From JAGLTZ01 sp023135015 (lineage in GTDB: Bacteria > Blakebacterota > Blakebacteria > Blakebacterales > Blakebacteraceae): a DNA stretch of 23,362 bases. Positions 22,277-23,362 of the stretch are shown piece after piece (within the stretch, counting starts at the first letter, position 1; every line of letters begins with the position of its first letter). The notes beneath the pieces were generated by a model. The model saw only the letters and a list, made by a program, of their open reading frames with translations. It was not told the DNA's origin and did not search any database. The stretch spans positions 1 through 23,362 of the forward strand of contig DAOVKT010000024.1 of assembly GCA_030631625.1 (NCBI GenBank), in the 5' to 3' direction. The position numbers and the translations under genes are program-made.

Positions 22277-23362
22277 CTATTCCAGCCTCGGCTTGAACCG
22301 CAGCACGCTCGCTGTGAACAACACCACCATCAGCCCCAATAGGAAAAGACCGTTGCTGAAAAACACTTCAGCTCCCACACCTTTCAGCAAGACCCCGCGG
22401 ATAATCGGAATGTAGTAGCTGGCCGGCACAACCCGGCTGATAAGCTGGAGCAGCCAGGGCATACTGCGGACAGGGAAGATGAAGCCGGAGAGCATGAACG
22501 ACGGCAGCACGGTCACCAGAAGGGCTCCCAGCATGGCCACCCTCTGCTGGTCGACAAGAGTGGATATGAGCAGTCCGATCGTGAGCGCGGCCATCACATA
22601 GAGACCGGTGAACCCGAACAGTACAAGCAGACTACCCCGCATCGGCACACCGAAAGCGAGGGAGCCGAAGAAGAGTATGAACGCCCCGTCGGCCAGGGCC
22701 AGAACTCCGTAAGGAAGTGCTTTACCGATCACCAGCTCACCGGAGCGCACCGGGCTGACCAGGAGCTGTTCAAGTGTCCCGGTCTCTTTCTCCCGGACGA
22801 CGGTGACACTTGTAAGGAGAGCAGAGGCCATCATCAGGATCACCGCGATCAGCGCGGGCACCAGGTAATAACTGCTCTTCTGTTCCGGGTTGTACCAGAA
22901 CCTCGGCTCAAGCTCTATCCCCAGCCCACGTGCCTCCTGCCTGGTTTCGTTCCCTATTCCGAGAATCTCGACCGCTGTGGCAATCACCCTCCCGGCAATT
23001 ATCCCCTGGGCATAGCCGAGGGCGATCGAGGCCGTGTTGCCATTTGAACCATCCACCAGAAGCTCGACGGGACGGCTGATATCCCCCCCCTGCACTCTCG
23101 CGTACCCTGCCGGTATGACCAGAGTCAGCACATTCTCCCGGCGCTTCATTCCCTCCTCGGCCGCTCCGGCGTCCCGGTACCGTTTCGCCAGCACGAACTG
23201 GCCGGAGGAGAGAAATCCTTCAATGAGTTCCCGTGACCCTGGCGTGGCATCGTGATCAACCACTCCCAGCGGGATGTTCTCTATATCCAGGTTCATCGCA
23301 TATCCGTAGAGGAACGTCATCACCACCGGCATAAGGAAGATGATCACCAGGCTGCGGGGATC
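22277..23362 (-). CDS. ABC-2 type transporter permease, 5' end beyond window
   Basis: Partial: the frame runs through the end of the window (reading D-P-R-S-L then VIIFLMPVVMTFLYGYAMNL), so the apparent GTG at 23347 is internal and the first 20 or so residues are missing. It has the same architecture as the next gene: LGVVDHDATPGSRELIEGFL in the external domain, VREKETGTLEQLLVSPVRSG in the loop, FGVPMRGS shared with the neighbour, and LSGFIFPVRSMPWLLQLISR near the end. The two permeases are probably ancient duplicates that work as a pair. It stops 3 bp before the next ATG. The ATPase should be just upstream, outside this window. Confidence 0.93.
   Translation of the reverse strand, partial: DPRSLVIIFLMPVVMTFLYGYAMNLDIENIPLGVVDHDATPGSRELIEGFLSSGQFVLAKRYRDAGAAEEGMKRRENVLTLVIPAGYARVQGGDISRPVELLVDGSNGNTASIALGYAQGIIAGRVIATAVEILGIGNETRQEARGLGIELEPRFWYNPEQKSSYYLVPALIAVILMMASALLTSVTVVREKETGTLEQLLVSPVRSGELVIGKALPYGVLALADGAFILFFGSLAFGVPMRGSLLVLFGFTGLYVMAALTIGLLISTLVDQQRVAMLGALLVTVLPSFMLSGFIFPVRSMPWLLQLISRVVPASYYIPIIRGVLLKGVGAEVFFSNGLFLLGLMVVLFTASVLRFKPRLE

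Overview
The window comes from a didermic (Gram-negative type) bacterium. Evidence for an outer membrane includes an Mla/MCE lipid-transport operon, a beta-barrel protein ending in Phe, a lipoprotein-like propeller and several secreted periplasmic proteins. Genes are GC-rich and tightly packed, with good AGGAGG-type ribosome sites. I could not place the partial 16S rRNA in a phylum by eye. An uncultured lineage near the FCB or Gemmatimonadota/Latescibacterota assemblage is a guess only.

Layout. 1-727 (-): 5' half of a 16S rRNA gene, preceded by a leader with boxA, hairpins and two tandem promoters (926-1032). 1048-3686 (-): a propeller lipoprotein and tyrS. 3768-6062 (+): a class A penicillin-binding protein, converging on an old-yellow-enzyme-type flavin oxidoreductase (6059-7165, -). 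7345-7431 (+): tRNA-Leu(CAA) with its own promoter.

7467-17281 is a long minus-strand array. In transcription order it holds mlaE, an MlaF-like ABC subunit, mlaD, a TIM-barrel isomerase/epimerase, a 34-residue membrane peptide overlapping it by ATGA, a secreted Fn3-like protein, a FecR-domain periplasmic protein, an outer-membrane beta-barrel with an N-terminal Ig-like domain, and a CHASE2-class III adenylate cyclase. Divergent from mlaE is a GAF-GAF-GAF-GGDEF diguanylate cyclase (17449-19482, +). Then come an SDR dehydrogenase and an adenosine-specific kinase family protein (-), a small PGPGW-like membrane protein (+), and two adjacent ABC-2 permeases (-), the second cut by the window edge.

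Two things stand out. First, the ATPase subunit of the Mla-like transporter has lost every catalytic ABC motif (P-loop, Q-loop, signature, Walker B, H-loop) in an otherwise intact reading frame, so it looks like a pseudo-ATPase fused by translational coupling to a normal permease. Second, four consecutive genes (13700 to 7467) look like one envelope-spanning signalling unit: an outer-membrane barrel, two periplasmic proteins and a CHASE2 cyclase making cAMP. The Mla operon is thus flanked by a cAMP-making gene cluster and a c-di-GMP-making enzyme. The mlaE/diguanylate cyclase intergenic region carries an 11-bp inverted repeat, one arm of which sits inside the mlaE promoter spacer.
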